From Liolophura sinensis (taxonomy: Eukaryota; Mollusca; Polyplacophora; Chitonida; Chitonidae), in the NCBI RefSeq assembly GCF_032854445.1, contig NC_088295.1, forward strand, positions 20,881,385 to 20,945,384: DNA of 64,000 nucleotides, written 5' to 3'. The notes under the pieces were generated by a model. It did not search any database and had not been told where the DNA came from. It worked only from the letters and a program-made list of their open reading frames with translations. Both the position numbers and the translations under genes were made by a program. Numbering within the stretch: the stretch's first letter is position 1; every line of letters begins with the position of its first letter. This document shows, one piece after another, positions 13,119 through 24,101 of the stretch.

Positions 13119-16100
13119 ATGGCGACGTCGGGTAGTACACCCGAGCAGGATTTGAGTTTGTTACCAGCAATTCATGACATTTTGAAAAGGTAATGCGACA
13201 TTTTTGACTATGTTGTTATTTTAGGTTACTGTTGTTTACTTTGTCCTGATCACTGAAAATCCACATGTAGTGTTGTAGTGAAGGCCTAGTGAAAAATGGA
13301 CCACAGGTAACAACGACGCGTGTTAAGTACAGAATTAGCTCTGTAGGGCTGTAATTACGTAGGCCTATACAATCACAGCCTAGCCCTGAAAGACTCTAAC
13401 TCTTTTTCTTATACCGGGCTTGCGTCGTTGGAGATTCGACGTCTAAAATGTTAATTTCGTACTCAACCAAGGTTCAGGATGATTGTCTTTGTTATCGAAC
13501 AAGTCTCAAGCAAATATAAGACACCAAACAAGAACAAGACCAGCTTTCCACACCCTCCTCACCGCCACCATACGTCCCTACTCGATTTAGAATAGATTTA
13601 TTATAGGCATGAAGGCCGTGGTATACGCTCCTCGGTTACTGCTGCCAGGTTGAGCAGCTACACTCATGTCCTGCTTCGTAGTGGTGTAGTGGGAAGATGG
13701 TGGCAGTCGCCAAGGAGGGTATACCGTGGAAGTCTTCATCGTCATAATAAATCTATTATAAATCAGGTAGGCTTGTAGGGTACCTTGTGGCGAATGTGGA
13801 AAGCAGGTCTTTAGGCTGGTGTCTTTTATTTGCGCAAGACTTGTTTGATAAAAAAAACTATCGGCCTGGACCTTCACTAAGTTTGAAATTGTTGAGACTC
13901 CAAAGACGTTATGTCAGTACGAGAAAATCAGTTGAGTTTTCGGGGCTAATCACAGCCTTGTCTTGTTCCATAAGCTTATCTTGAACACCTCTGTTCATCC
14001 CTTGCTGGCTTTAATACACTACTGCTGGGCACCAAATAATTTGTCTGTCCGTAGTGATAGTCATCTCAGCTATCAGTTCCTGGTAGGTGTTCCCATGTAT
14101 CATCACTAACAAATCCACACAAGCATGAAACTAGTGGAAAATGGATAAATTCTACCTTCAACCTCCATGTTTGAATGCATGCTCCTCACAGTGAAGCAAA
14201 TCATTTATACAGTTATCACTGCCACTGTTAGGCCTTTTGAGACGCATACCGGATAATTGTTTAGGATCAGTCTCACCAGTAATGACATAGAGGGAACCCA
14301 TAATCATCATTGATGAATAAAACAATTTCTCAAACAGTTAAAGAATAGATTTGACAAGATGTACAAAATATACTAATTGCTAGTAATGTCAGTAGTTATC
14401 TCCCTTGTATGGGCTGTGAGGAATACGCATTCAAACATGGAGGTTGGAGTTAGAATTTATCCAGTTTCCACTAGTTTCATGCTTGTGTGGATTTATTAGT
14501 GATGACACATGCAGACCCGTAGCTTCAGACAAAAAAGGACAGGGTGGCACTTTTCCAAAAGTGGCCCTTTCATAGCACAAATACATTAGACGTACTAACC
14601 ATGTGGGAAAAAATAGGTCAAAAAGAAGAGACAAGATGTCTCAAAAAAAAGAAGAATTGCCTTATATCAAAGTGTGTATTCATAGAAAGTGTTTTTTTTT
14701 TTAGGGGATTATCCTAAATGGTCAAACGAGCAATTTATAAAACTACTGATCATTGTAGGGACCTTATTCAGAGCCTTCAAAAAGTAACTAATAAAAACAG
14801 CTTTACTTCTGATTTTAAATTAAGTACATCATTTACAGATGCTAGTTATAGTATGTCACTATATAAAACAACTTTGGCTTGAAATTATCAATAAGATATT
14901 GCACATGCTTGCCATACGAATATGAACTTGAGAATTTATTATAAAAATCAAGGCAACTCTTTTATTATTCACGAGGGGTACTTTGACCTTTCAAATTGTT
15001 TTCGGGAGACACTGTACAATGAAAAAAAATTATTAAAATGTATAAAAACTCTTGTTTCTAGACATGGAACTGTTAAATAGAAACACTATGTAAAGTCAAT
15101 AAAAATCATGAAACTGTCGAGTAGGCCTAGGCCTGACCGTTGTAAAAATGGAAATCAGGTGGAGGAAAATGAAATGGAAAAAATATGACCCATTTGAGTG
15201 AAATTTCCTTCTTCACAACACTGCATATTCCTGTATTATGTTCGTATCAGGTCTCTGAGTTGAAAACATCAATAATTTATAAGCATGAGTGTTTTTCCAA
15301 CGAAAAAACGAATGAAAACTGGAACTAATCAAAACAAACAAAAGCGGTACTGGGTACAGTCGATCCTTCAACAAATCAAACATACTCTAACTGGCCTAAT
15401 CTTAATCAATTGTGGTAATCTGCAGTCTGTTCTAGTTTTAATGTTAAACAAACAATGAGCACATGGGTGTTTTATCATCTGACTTAGGACCAATTTGATG
15501 GACTTAACTGACCTCATGGAAAAATGAAATAATGACAAAGAGGCTGTGATGGATGTATTTCTAACAGGTTTACTCAGTGGTCCAATTGAAGCAGTTGTCC
15601 ATTCAGCAGGGCTGTTGGAGTTATATCTATCAAACAAATACAGTGGATACATCTGACACCAACCTAACTGCCAAGCTTCAGTAGATTTGATAATAAATTT
15701 ATGGTGGCCAAAAAAGACATGGTAATCATGGTAATTAAACTTACATCCCTTGCTCATTTCTGTGTCATTTTCTGGTTGAATTTTGAACATTTGATTACCG
15801 TTTTAATTTACTTACCTTACTTGTGGAACTAATTAACTCACTGTGTTGTTGTCACATTAACTTTGACTGTATTGATTGCCTTTCCACTTTTACGAAAGTC
15901 ACATCACCTACCTGTGGTTACTGAAATACAACAGTTCTGCCAATAAAATTCTCTAGAAAACTGTCATATCTTCAGTGCCGTCTGTAGGCACAACTTCAGT
16001 CTTCATGCTCCATCCCAGAAGGGCATAAAAAAGAGGTACATTGTCTGGTGGAGGTAAGTTTGGTTGCCACCAACATAGACCCCATCGAGAATAGTTCCAT

Positions 16101-18198
16101 CTAGTTGGGGTTTGGAAATGTGGTGCAAGTGTTTGAAGAGAATGTCATAATTTTAAAATTGCATGCTGAGTTGATCAAAATGTACTACTGTGATACTACT
16201 ATCATTCAAGCAAATCCCAATGGCTGGTCCAGCTCCACATAACTTGGTATAATTTAACATTTAATCAGAAAATTATAACCTGGAATATATTAGCATAGCT
16301 TTATGTTATACCTCAAGCGCCCAATTAAACCGAGAAAGAAATGTTGAAAATATGTTAGGTGAGGTATCCCAAAAAGTACTACATGTATTGAGGTCAGGTT
16401 TTGCACACATGTAGAGCACAATAACACAGGGGATGTTATGTGCATGTTAATTACTATTAATTACAAAATTCAGTGTATTTAGGGTATAGTGTATTAGAAT
16501 CAATGTTAAAGGAGAAGAAAATTTAAATATCAAAGAAATACCATTGAAAAGAGTATGCCTTTCCTTGCAGGTGCATGCCACAAAACAAATTCTTATATGT
16601 ACCTCAAGTTGATAAATTATACATAAAGACAGCGCCAAAATCTGCTGTGGGCGACTCCATTTTGGCTAAGAACTAGTCCTGAAGTCTTCTGTGTTAGGAA
16701 GAGAATTACCATCGGAAACCGCTGAAGTGCAGTTCGTACATTTCCGGTAGAACTCTTCTTCCCAGAAGGTAGCGAACAGTACAGTTTGTTTTCTGCTTGA
16801 CGATCGGGAAACCGGAATGTTGGACGTAGGTTCTGAGTTTACATGAACAAGCCGGCAGTTTTAATGACGCTCATTGGCTGAGAGGCAACACACCCCAGCA
16901 TAAATGACAGGGTGTTAAAGGAGGATGCGATGAACTCAGTGATTTATGCCAGCTTTGCCGTTTTCAGGCTTTACGTGTATGCTGCTGGCACCACCAGATA
17001 GAAAAAAATGTGCGCTTTTCAGCGTATAATGTCATTTTTCTAAGTTTTCTTCTCCTTTAAGATAAATCTCTTTAATTGGAGGGTCCAAAGAGAGTGCTTT
17101 GTGGCACCGTTTGTGGCACCTTGACTCACAATCCTTTTTCAGTGGCTGCATCTTGCTACTTCTGTTATGGTGACGGTTTTCTGCCTTCTTTTGCTTTACA
17201 TTGATGAGATACATGTGACTTAGGCAAATGGTGCACCAGAATATGCAACACATTACAATACAGTGTTTGCTTGTATTTTGTGTACAAATATATGTGAACA
17301 TCTCCATGCTTTTTTCAGAGAATTTGCCCAGACAAATTATTATTGGAAATGATACATATGGTTTATCTCTGTTTTTTTAATGCAGGGTAGGTTTTGGATC
17401 TTGATGATCTCAAAAAATGTGTTCGAAATCATGAACAAGATGTATCATATCCATGTATACTACATTGAGTGCCATACAATATATGACACTCATTGTTACT
17501 GAACCCACTTAAACAGCGGCTGTCATGCTTGTACTCCAGTAATGAGTTGTCGTTTCTTGTACTTGGTCAGGAAGTTCAGTAAGAGAAATATTAGGAATAG
17601 TGTCCCATAAAGCATTGCAAGTATTGAGCTAAAGTTTCACATGTACATAAAACGCGTTGACATGAGGGGGATGTTCCATTGCTGGTGAGCTGTGACAGTG
17701 TTCTTATCAGTTACTTTACATTACCCAGTTCACAGTTTCAGTACTTTATGAATTTAGCTGAAGTTAAGCATTCCTAAAGGTCAGCTAGCCATGCTACCAA
17801 TCTAAGTTAGTGCTTAACATGTCTGAATTGAGAGCAGGTAAGGAACTTCAGTTGGAATCTGCTAGAAGGCATGAGTTAAATTGGAAGGCAATTAAAATAT
17901 TTGTCAATTTGGAAAAAGCAATTTGTTTTTTAAATTATTATAAGCAAAAATGCCCCTTAATACATACATTTGCTTTGTTTGCAGTGTTGAAAAAGATTCC
18001 CATGAGATCAACAACAAGGTGACAGAGTTAAAAAACCGACTTCAGAAAGCCAGAGAAACTGTCGATAAAATGCCAGGAATTCATTGTACAAAGCAAGAAC
18101 AGATGAAGCAGATCGAAATTCTTCGGAGGCAACTAGTAATGAAAACACAGCTGTTGTCAAAGTACAAAAATTATAGTCACTTTGACCTTTCACACTGA
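13119..18198 (+). CDS. MED9: MED9, Mediator complex middle-module subunit 9
   Basis: MED9 is a small subunit of the middle module of Mediator, the nuclear bridge between transcription factors and RNA polymerase II. Two exons, 13119-13189 and 17985-18198, join in frame (71 + 214 nt) to 94 residues and a TGA stop. Matches to the family are LLPAIHDILK, corresponding to the human FLPLVHNIIK segment, then TMPGIH-like KMPGIHC, then LLSKYK near the C terminus. Residues ~30-85 are a helical, coiled-coil-like segment used for pairing inside the middle module. The Pro-rich N terminus of the human protein (146 aa) is absent. The single intron is 4.8 kb and full of repeats. The start codon is the first ATG after the divergent promoter. 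GEMIN6 begins 59 bp after the stop. Confidence 0.9.
13589..13757. repeat. Short foldback (inverted-repeat) element in MED9 intron 1
   Basis: Two imperfect arms of about 60 bp, 13589-13648 and 13699-13757, are reverse complements of each other. Both carry an ATAGATTTATTATA-like end and the GGTATAC block, with a spacer of ~50 bp. Together they could form a long hairpin in the MED9 pre-mRNA. It looks like a small MITE or a snapback remnant. I found no coding capacity. Confidence 0.7.
13806..13925 (+). repeat. Dispersed repeat, copy in MED9 intron 1
   Basis: This segment resembles 51615-51740. Both run through AGACTTGTTTGA, then a CTTCACYAAGTTTGAA block, then a GAGACTC or GAAACTC end, with moderate divergence between. 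Neither copy has an open frame, so I call it an unclassified interspersed repeat. Confidence 0.5.
14096..14509. mobile_element. MITE-like foldback element with ~96-bp terminal inverted repeats
   Basis: The left arm 14096-14191 and right arm 14414-14509 are inverted copies with roughly 90% identity by eye. Each carries the blocks AAATCCACACAAGCATGAAA and CCTCCATGTTTGAATGC in its own orientation. The ~220-bp loop has no meaningful open frame. This is the structure of a non-autonomous foldback or MITE insertion. A clear target duplication is not obvious, so the exact ends are approximate. Confidence 0.8.
16320..16505 (+). repeat. Dispersed repeat family A, copy 1
   Basis: The same sequence order appears here, at 17590-17765, and in the annexin intron at 63235-63745. 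The order is a GTTAGG block, a YCCAAAAAGTACT-like block, TATTGAG, TTGCACAC, TAGAGCA, GATGTTCC-like, then ATTACNNAATTC and GTATTAGAATCA. Copies are diverged and non-coding. The class is unknown. Confidence 0.6.
17590..17765 (+). repeat. Dispersed repeat family A, copy 2
   Basis: This is a diverged copy of the element at 16320-16505. It shows AAAGCATTGCAAGTATTGAG, then a TTTCACATGTACATAAAA block, then GGGGGATGTTCCATTGCTG, then CATTACCCAGTTCACAGTTT. It ends shortly before the acceptor of MED9 exon 2. Confidence 0.55.
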
Positions 18199-18257
18199 GA
18201 GGAGTCAGATCATTTTAATAAGGTGCTAGTGTGGTGTGAGTATTGATCTGTTTGTAT

Positions 18258-18806
18258 ATGGAAGAGGCAAACAAAGACATGGAACAGCATCCTATATTCA
18301 GCAAGGATCCGGGCCAATGGATGGCTTTGGTTCACAAAGAAGTATTGGTAACATCTGAGACAGGAAGACAGCACCAGGGGTGGGTTTACACCATAGACCC
18401 AGTTACACAGAGCATTGCCCTGGCACAGTTTGATGGGGCCACTAAGACCCTGCAAAACATTGAGATTGTACTGGGCCACGCTGTAAAGGAGATGAGAGTT
18501 GTGAATGAGAACACTGAAGAATTTAGAGAAGCGCTAACTAACCTGTGCAAATCTGTGTCAGATATGCCAGAGACACTGAGCCAAGAAACTCTAAAGAGGA
18601 GACAACTCAGTCTGAAATCCTGGCTGGAGAAAAACCGTCTTCCAGTCAGAGTAACTGGTGAATTGGATGACACATTGACAATAGCTGATGTATTAGTTGT
18701 TCAACCTCCATTTGGACCAGAAAACTGTATTTGTACGAATGAGATCATCTTGGGTAGAATCCAGGGTCTTATAAAAAACATGCCAGCTGATCATGAACAG
18801 TGGTAG
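18258..18806 (+). CDS. GEMIN6: GEMIN6, SMN complex component
   Basis: Gemin6 pairs with Gemin7 as an Sm-fold dimer in the SMN complex, which loads Sm proteins onto spliceosomal snRNAs. The single coding exon gives 182 residues (human 167). Family matches run in order: an LVHKEVLVT first Sm-like strand, QGWVYTIDPV, GHAVKEM, LKSWLEKNRLPV, VLVVQPPFGPENC and NEIILGRIQ. This covers the N-terminal Sm fold (about residues 20-95) and the C-terminal module typical of the family. I chose the first in-frame ATG (MEEANK, 18258). A second ATG at 18279 is possible, and an upstream non-coding exon cannot be excluded. The gene starts only 59 bp after the MED9 stop on the same strand, with no AATAAA between. 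Confidence 0.93.
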   Translation: MEEANKDMEQHPIFSKDPGQWMALVHKEVLVTSETGRQHQGWVYTIDPVTQSIALAQFDGATKTLQNIEIVLGHAVKEMRVVNENTEEFREALTNLCKSVSDMPETLSQETLKRRQLSLKSWLEKNRLPVRVTGELDDTLTIADVLVVQPPFGPENCICTNEIILGRIQGLIKNMPADHEQW

Positions 18807-19994
18807 CATAAGCATGAAGAGAATTCAATTTAACAGAAAAGACGAACACTTCGGTACTGTGAAGTGTCATAAAATGAAAGTATCTTATTTGGCACGTGGT
18901 AAGTGTGTTAAGTGAAGAAACTATTCTTGAAAGTGATACCAAAAAAACCCTATTACTTGTTTAGTGTAAATTTTTTCGTTTAGACCAGTTCAAAAATTTA
19001 AGTTGGATCCTTTCAGTGAAACATTTTGATATTTTTATTTTTCACACATTTGTCTTTTTTTTTTTTAATCCTTAATTCCACTCTTGTACTGTTGTGATTT
19101 TTTACTGTAAACTTCATACTTACTTACAATCAGCAGTCAGAAGAAACAGAAAGATAGAGGTGATTGTGATTTTATAGCCATTACTGTTTACAATATCTAG
19201 ATGTCATCCTCTTAATGTAACAGTTTTGCTGCCAGGCACAATTTACACATTCATTTGCCTTTTCTGATCAGAGCAAATGTTGAAAAACAAAAATTAAAAC
19301 TTTATGGACAATGGCTGCTTGCTGCACTTCGTTGCTTTTGTTGGTGTAGTAAGAACAAGTTGAGGAACCTCTATCCCTGTCCATGGTCATGCCAGGGATG
19401 GGACTCTCCACTGTTTGGGAGCTGCAGGGTTATTATTTGGTATGCAGGTACACATTAGTACGAAACTGCGATACAACCTACACTGCATTGGTTACCATGG
19501 CGACGAGATAGTCTCCAAATACAGGTGTACATTCATGTCAAATTATATAAAGCGTAGATTATAGATTTCCCCACTCTCACTGCTTGTTGAGTCTAAATGA
19601 CGATAAGCTGTTGATGCTCGTGTATCTGCTTATGAAGTTCGTTCAGGAACACTTGTCTTCCTATCTGTACGTCATATGTCGGAAGTTGTCTGTAGCTTAT
19701 GATTGGTACGCGGTAGTTTGCATAGGGCACTCCGGTCACCTCCACCCATGAAACGACTACATGTAGCATCATATAGGTGAAAATTCTTGAGTATGACATT
19801 AAACACCAATCCAATAACTCAAGTAGAGTTTTGTAGCTGAAATATTAGCTTTTGGTGGATGTCGTGGTAACCAGGTTGTCATTAAGCCTTATGTTTCTTT
19901 ATGCTCTAGTTGAAATGTTCTCTGGGGGACTCGTTCAAAGCCTTGCATTTCTCTAATGAGTATGTGTATCTTTATCGGACAACATACATTTGGT

Positions 19995-20240
19995 AGTCGG
20001 GCCTCTGGCCGAGTAGTTAGTGTAGCACAGCACAATGACTTGAGAGGCTCTCACCTATTCAATTGCTGTGATTTCAAGTCCAGCGTATGCTGGCTTTCTG
20101 TCGGGTCGCACATGGGAAGGTCTACCAACATCCTGTGGATGGTCGTGGGTTTCGCCAGGGCTCTCCCAGTTTGCTCGCACCAAAATATCTTGGAGTGTTT
20201 TTACTTGCGGCATCTTCAAAGAGACCAAACCAATCAAATA
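19995..20240 (+). mobile_element. tRNA-headed SINE copy, diverged
   Basis: The head GGCCTCTGGCCGAGTAGTTA resembles a tRNA A box. It is followed by GATTTCAAGTCC in the B-box position. The body has CACATGGGAAGGTCTACCAA and GGATGGTCGTGGGTTTC. A diverged tail reads AACCAATCAAATA. The open frames over it are shadows of the element, not genes. Confidence 0.7.
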
Positions 20241-20378
20241 TATATGGTGGTGTTGATCCAAGATCTGTTTCATCCATTCCATGTGGAAGGATAAGGTAAA
20301 AGTGAAACTAACAACAAGGCTAATCTTCAGGCTAGTTGCTCACATAAATACTCTCCCATTTTGTCCTAAAGAGATCAA

Positions 20379-20419
20379 AACTTTACTTTAAACATATGTA
20401 ATATGTTTAAAGTAAAGTT
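20379..20419. repeat. Perfect palindrome, 19-bp arms and 3-bp spacer
   Basis: The left arm AACTTTACTTTAAACATAT (20379-20397) is exactly reverse-complemented at 20401-20419 around a GTA spacer. It is followed by TTGTAATATC and then by a similar AATATGTAATATC. It could extrude as a cruciform or form an RNA hairpin. No function is assigned. Confidence 0.9.
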
Positions 20420-20524
20420 GTAATATCAAATAAATATGTAATATCAGAGACAGAAATCATAAATGTTTTTACAACGGTATGGATCTTGTTGGGTTGTTTC
20501 ATGCTAATTAACTACCGTACAGTC

Positions 20525-20771
20525 GGAGGGGGTCTCCGTGGCGGAGAGGGTTACCACACCAGCGAGGCACAATGACCCAGGAGCCTCTCACCAATGTAGT
20601 CGCGGTGAGTTTAAGTCCACCTTATCCTGGCTTCCTCGCTTGCTAAGAATGGTCTGTCAGCAACCTGCAGATGGTCGTGGGTTTCCTGCCACCATAATGC
20701 CTGTTGCCCTCGTATAAGTGAAATATTCTTGAGTATGGTGTAGAACATCAATCAAATAAATAAATAAATAA
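20525..20771 (+). mobile_element. Full-length tRNA-headed SINE (reference copy in window)
   Basis: The 5' head reads GGGTCTCCGTGGCGGAGAGG with an A-box-like GTGGCGGAGAGGGTTA. A B-box-like GAGTTTAAGTCC follows about 80 bp later. The conserved body includes AACCTGCAGATGGTCGTGGG, CACCATAATGCC and GTATAAGTGAAATATTCTTG. The tail is ATCAATCAAATAAATAAATA. Polymerase III promoter boxes and a short A/T-rich 3' repeat are hallmarks of a SINE. Several truncated copies in this window share the 3' body, in both orientations. Confidence 0.8.
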
Positions 20772-21892
20772 ACATAGTTGGTTTCCTCACTAAAGTAGCT
20801 CTAGGGCGTTCACTACCGCAATTCGTTGACCTTTTCGACCACCTGAGCAGCATTCATGGTCGGAATGCTCGAGGGAAAGTTGACAAAACAGGGTCAGGGG
20901 CTGTGGGTTAGTTTGATCAGAGAAGTTGAATAGCGCACCACTGGTGGTTGATGGTTCTCACCCATATAACTGTAAACGAAATAGCAAGTCGGCATCTATC
21001 AACTGGCCAGCGATGTGCATGGTTACACCCTCGTCAGAAGGGGCGGCGTAGGCTTTGAGTGGCAAGTTGAATCAAACACACAAGGCAAAAATGTAGGCCC
21101 CTTCGCTCTTGTTTTATTCCCGAGCAACATTGTCTTTAGTGAACTATCATTTGTTCTCTACGGGCTATGACTGACCACAAAACGCTGTAATAGCCTTTTA
21201 CACAACATTTATGATATATAAGCTCATCTGTAAGAGTTTGTTCAGCAAACCAACAACACGTGCAGGTACAGCGAACGTGAGATATTAAATTTCTACTCAG
21301 ACCTTGGTCGTTGTTGATAACATGTGAGTAGCCCAAAACAAGCTGGACGTTCCTATCGTAGCACACAGCTTCAGTCATATAGGCCTCCACGCGGACAATT
21401 TCACTAAGAAAAAAAAAAACGGCTCGAACCCTACATACCGTAATTTTGCTATCCACCAATTCCCTAAAAACGTCCGAAATGTAATATGTGAAAGTCAGCA
21501 ATGGTAAACCATCTTTCAACGGTAGTCGAAACTTTCGAATCAGATAACTCAAATCAACGTCTGCAATGTTTGGAATTTTTGACACTGGGACGGTGTTTGA
21601 AAAATCATGTAGGCCCTATATTAATAGCAATGGGCACTGGGGAATTTACAGTTTCCCCCACCCCTCTTCCTACGCCCCTGCAAAGTCAAACCAAAGTCCA
21701 AGTTAAAATCCAAAGACGCTTCCCTAAGCACGTGACGCCTGGCAGTATGTAAATGTTGAGCTTCCGTCTGCTAGTCTTGATTTGGCGGGAGATTTCACTA
21801 TCATGTTGACTTTCTTTTTTCCAAGGTGCGTGTCAATGAAAATAAGCTCATCTAATTGGTCAATGTTGAATTCTGTAAGTTGTTAGTTAAGC

Positions 21893-22260
21893 CCCGTCCA
21901 GACTATCCAACATCAGTCACTTTTGTTGACTCAAAAAGTCAACTTGAACTTGAGTCAACAAGTTGAGTAGTGTAGACGGTTTCCTCAACTTGGTTCAACA
22001 ACACTCAGCAGCATCCAACTTTGTTGAATCGGAAAGGTGCATGTGTATTTTTTGCCAACAACTTGATGCGAACACAGTGTTCAATTCGTGCATGTTGAGT
22101 ATGATCGCGATGTTGTGATGTTGGGAATGTTTGGCGGTTGTTCATGTCTAACACTTCTAAAATGGGATGGTGGAACACCATCAGTGCAGCTGACAGCCGG
22201 GAGAAGCAGTCGTTAGCTTGCCAATTTGACAGGGACAAATTTTGAGACAGTTTCGGAAAA
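21893..22260. mobile_element. Possible Harbinger-like DNA element end
   Basis: Starting near AGCCCCGTCCAGACTATCCA, the sequence is dense in GTTGA/TCAAC words and alternates direct and inverted GTTGACT motifs. In my experience such ends occur on PIF/Harbinger elements of aquatic invertebrates. I did not find the matching terminal repeat or a transposase here, so the assignment is weak. Open frames at 22376-22913 are not recognisable. Confidence 0.3.
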
Positions 22261-22919
22261 TACAGGTTTGTAAATACCTGTGGCTTCGTACTTTTTCATT
22301 TTAATTCATGGATAAAAATAAAGGTGTTGTCAACCCTGTAGGCCTACCCACCGGACTACTTTCATCTCGCCAAGCATGAGCATCGCACTCCCGTGGCGAT
22401 GTTTGTCTAGCCATCGGCCTAGGCGAGAAAACAATCGCCCACTCCACCATTGCGGCACCGTTTTAAGTTTCGATCGTTCAGTGTTAAAGTGGCAAAAATC
22501 TCATGGCTTGACACCTGCTGGTCGAAAAGGTCAGCGAAGTATGGTAGCTTATTTTGTCTACAAAAACTCTTCTTGGCCTGATCAATGTGGTTGCTGGATG
22601 GAATACAGCCATCGAAGGTGCTGCTGTGGCTTGAAGAAAGGACATTTTCTGCACCAATGAGCACAAGTGCTGTGGTATAAGTGGAAATGTTAAACGATGA
22701 AATAAAGCACCACAAAAGCATAAACATTAAGTCTAAAAGACACTTTGTAATAAAACACATCCAAAGATATTCCATTAAAAGATAGCATAATTTATTTGCA
22801 TAGATCAAATAATATCGCTGTTCTTTTAAAAAATGAAAGACTTGAAAGATTGAGCTAATTCCCGAACCACACATAATAGATGTCATACTATTAAGCAAAG
22901 CTTTCAACTCCAACAGAAG

Positions 22920-23760
22920 ACAACCCGAATCATATTAAAGTGAACATAAAGTCAGCCACTCAAGCTGATTTAATTAAAAAGTAGCATTCCAGAAACATTC
23001 TAAAAATGATTTAAAAATTCTACACTGCTTACCAACAAAATAACAGCAAACAATTGCCAGTACCGTCACACATTTTGTGATGCCATTTTGCCCTCTTATA
23101 ACTATCTAGAGCGAGGTCACAAAACATAGGAGCTCTTCTGCACCATTGGTATTAAACAATGTGACAATGAAAAAAATACAATCAAAAACGCCTGATATCC
23201 AACCAAAGAGGATCAGCTCTGTTCCGTTTTCAAAGGACCGATGTTTCTTTCAGTTTGGCGCTCAGCCTGGGCGTTGTTCATGGACACAAGCGTTGTGTTT
23301 TACTTTTCCTGCTCGTCCTTGTCACGCATGAGTGTAAGCATTTGGCCCTGCTGGCTGTACCGACTGAAGGAAACTTACCGAACATAGCAGGACCTTCTGA
23401 ATGATGACAGACCCTTTCATTCAGATTTTGGGAAGATACTTTCGTAATAAATCTGACTCTGCCAGGAAAAAATAATGAAAAGTCACAATATTTTTCTTCA
23501 AGCAATGACTCTCCCGAGGCTCACCCTGACAAATTACTGCAGTGTCCTGCCCAACATATATGGGCATATGTTCTCAGTTCCCTACTCATAAATGTGTGGT
23601 CCAAACTGTATCAGTTTAACACTAACCGCAAAATCCAATTTATTGCACTGATATGCATCTATCCACTATAAGAAACCACACAGACAATCAAGAGCTAATA
23701 GGTGTTTTGATGTGACAACCAATTATCACGTGGTGCTTTCAGCGCTAGTGATTGGCCCAA
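22920..23760 (-). mobile_element. Dispersed ~830-bp element, copy 2
   Basis: This is the reverse-complement counterpart of 3250-4085. Both ends correspond: GTGAACATAAAGTCAGCCAC at the left end here, and the GCGCTAGTGATTGGCC end at the right. It keeps a 75-codon open stretch on the minus strand (23278-23505) that aligns with the frame in copy 1 but ends in stops elsewhere. It is unclassified. Confidence 0.7.
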
Positions 23761-23879
23761 GATGGCTGTTCGTAGTGAATGGGGAGGCAGCATATTTTTT
23801 AATCCTGTGAGGTGGCGCTAGTGTAAGGCAGGACCACGAGTCACTGTTACATCGAGAATGGATTGTAACATAACGTCTA

Positions 23880-24005
23880 CACCATTACATTGTATCAGTT
23901 TCTACTGTAATGGACTATCTTTAATGTGACGTCATCATGATGAACTGGGCATGGAACATTTGATGTCAATAAAATGACATCAAGGTCCTGTTGTCGGGTG
24001 TTTGC
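23880..24005 (+). repeat. Direct repeat, copy 1
   Basis: This resembles 25310-25435. Shared blocks are ACAATGTATTAGTTTC (here TTGTATCAGTTTC), GATGTCAATAAAATGACATC against GATGTCAACAAAATGGCATC, and AAGGTCCT followed by GGGTGTTTG. The two copies are ~1.4 kb apart in the same orientation. It directly adjoins copy 2 of the 830-bp element, so it may be part of a larger family. Confidence 0.55.
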
Positions 24006-24099
24006 CATGTCCCCAATGCTGAATTTACCTTCTAGGCTCTCAAAACTTTACAGAATTTTTTACATATTTTTCTGTGATAACTGTGTCCTATATCATTTT

Positions 24100-24101
24100 A
24101 C

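Larger units (their letters stand above)
14510..17984. other. Remainder of MED9 intron 1, repeat-rich
   Basis: This is the 3' part of the MED9 intron. It is AT-rich and holds two copies of a dispersed repeat (16320-16505 and 17590-17765) but no exon that I can support. The 140-codon open frame on the minus strand at 15368-15790 has no recognisable similarity, so I do not call it a gene. Confidence 0.6.

Noticed and set aside
15368-15790. 140-codon minus-strand open frame in MED9 intron 1
   Set aside because: No recognisable domain, low-complexity composition and no splice-linked partner exons. It is expected by chance in AT-rich sequence.
21136-21585. 149-codon minus-strand open frame
   Set aside because: It begins at GTG without an upstream in-frame ATG. 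A GTATGT donor could end a 49-residue exon, but I find no continuing exon and no similarity.
22419-22913. 164-codon minus-strand open frame
   Set aside because: Sits in repeat-like sequence next to the possible Harbinger end. No transposase motif could be seen and the translation is not gene-like.
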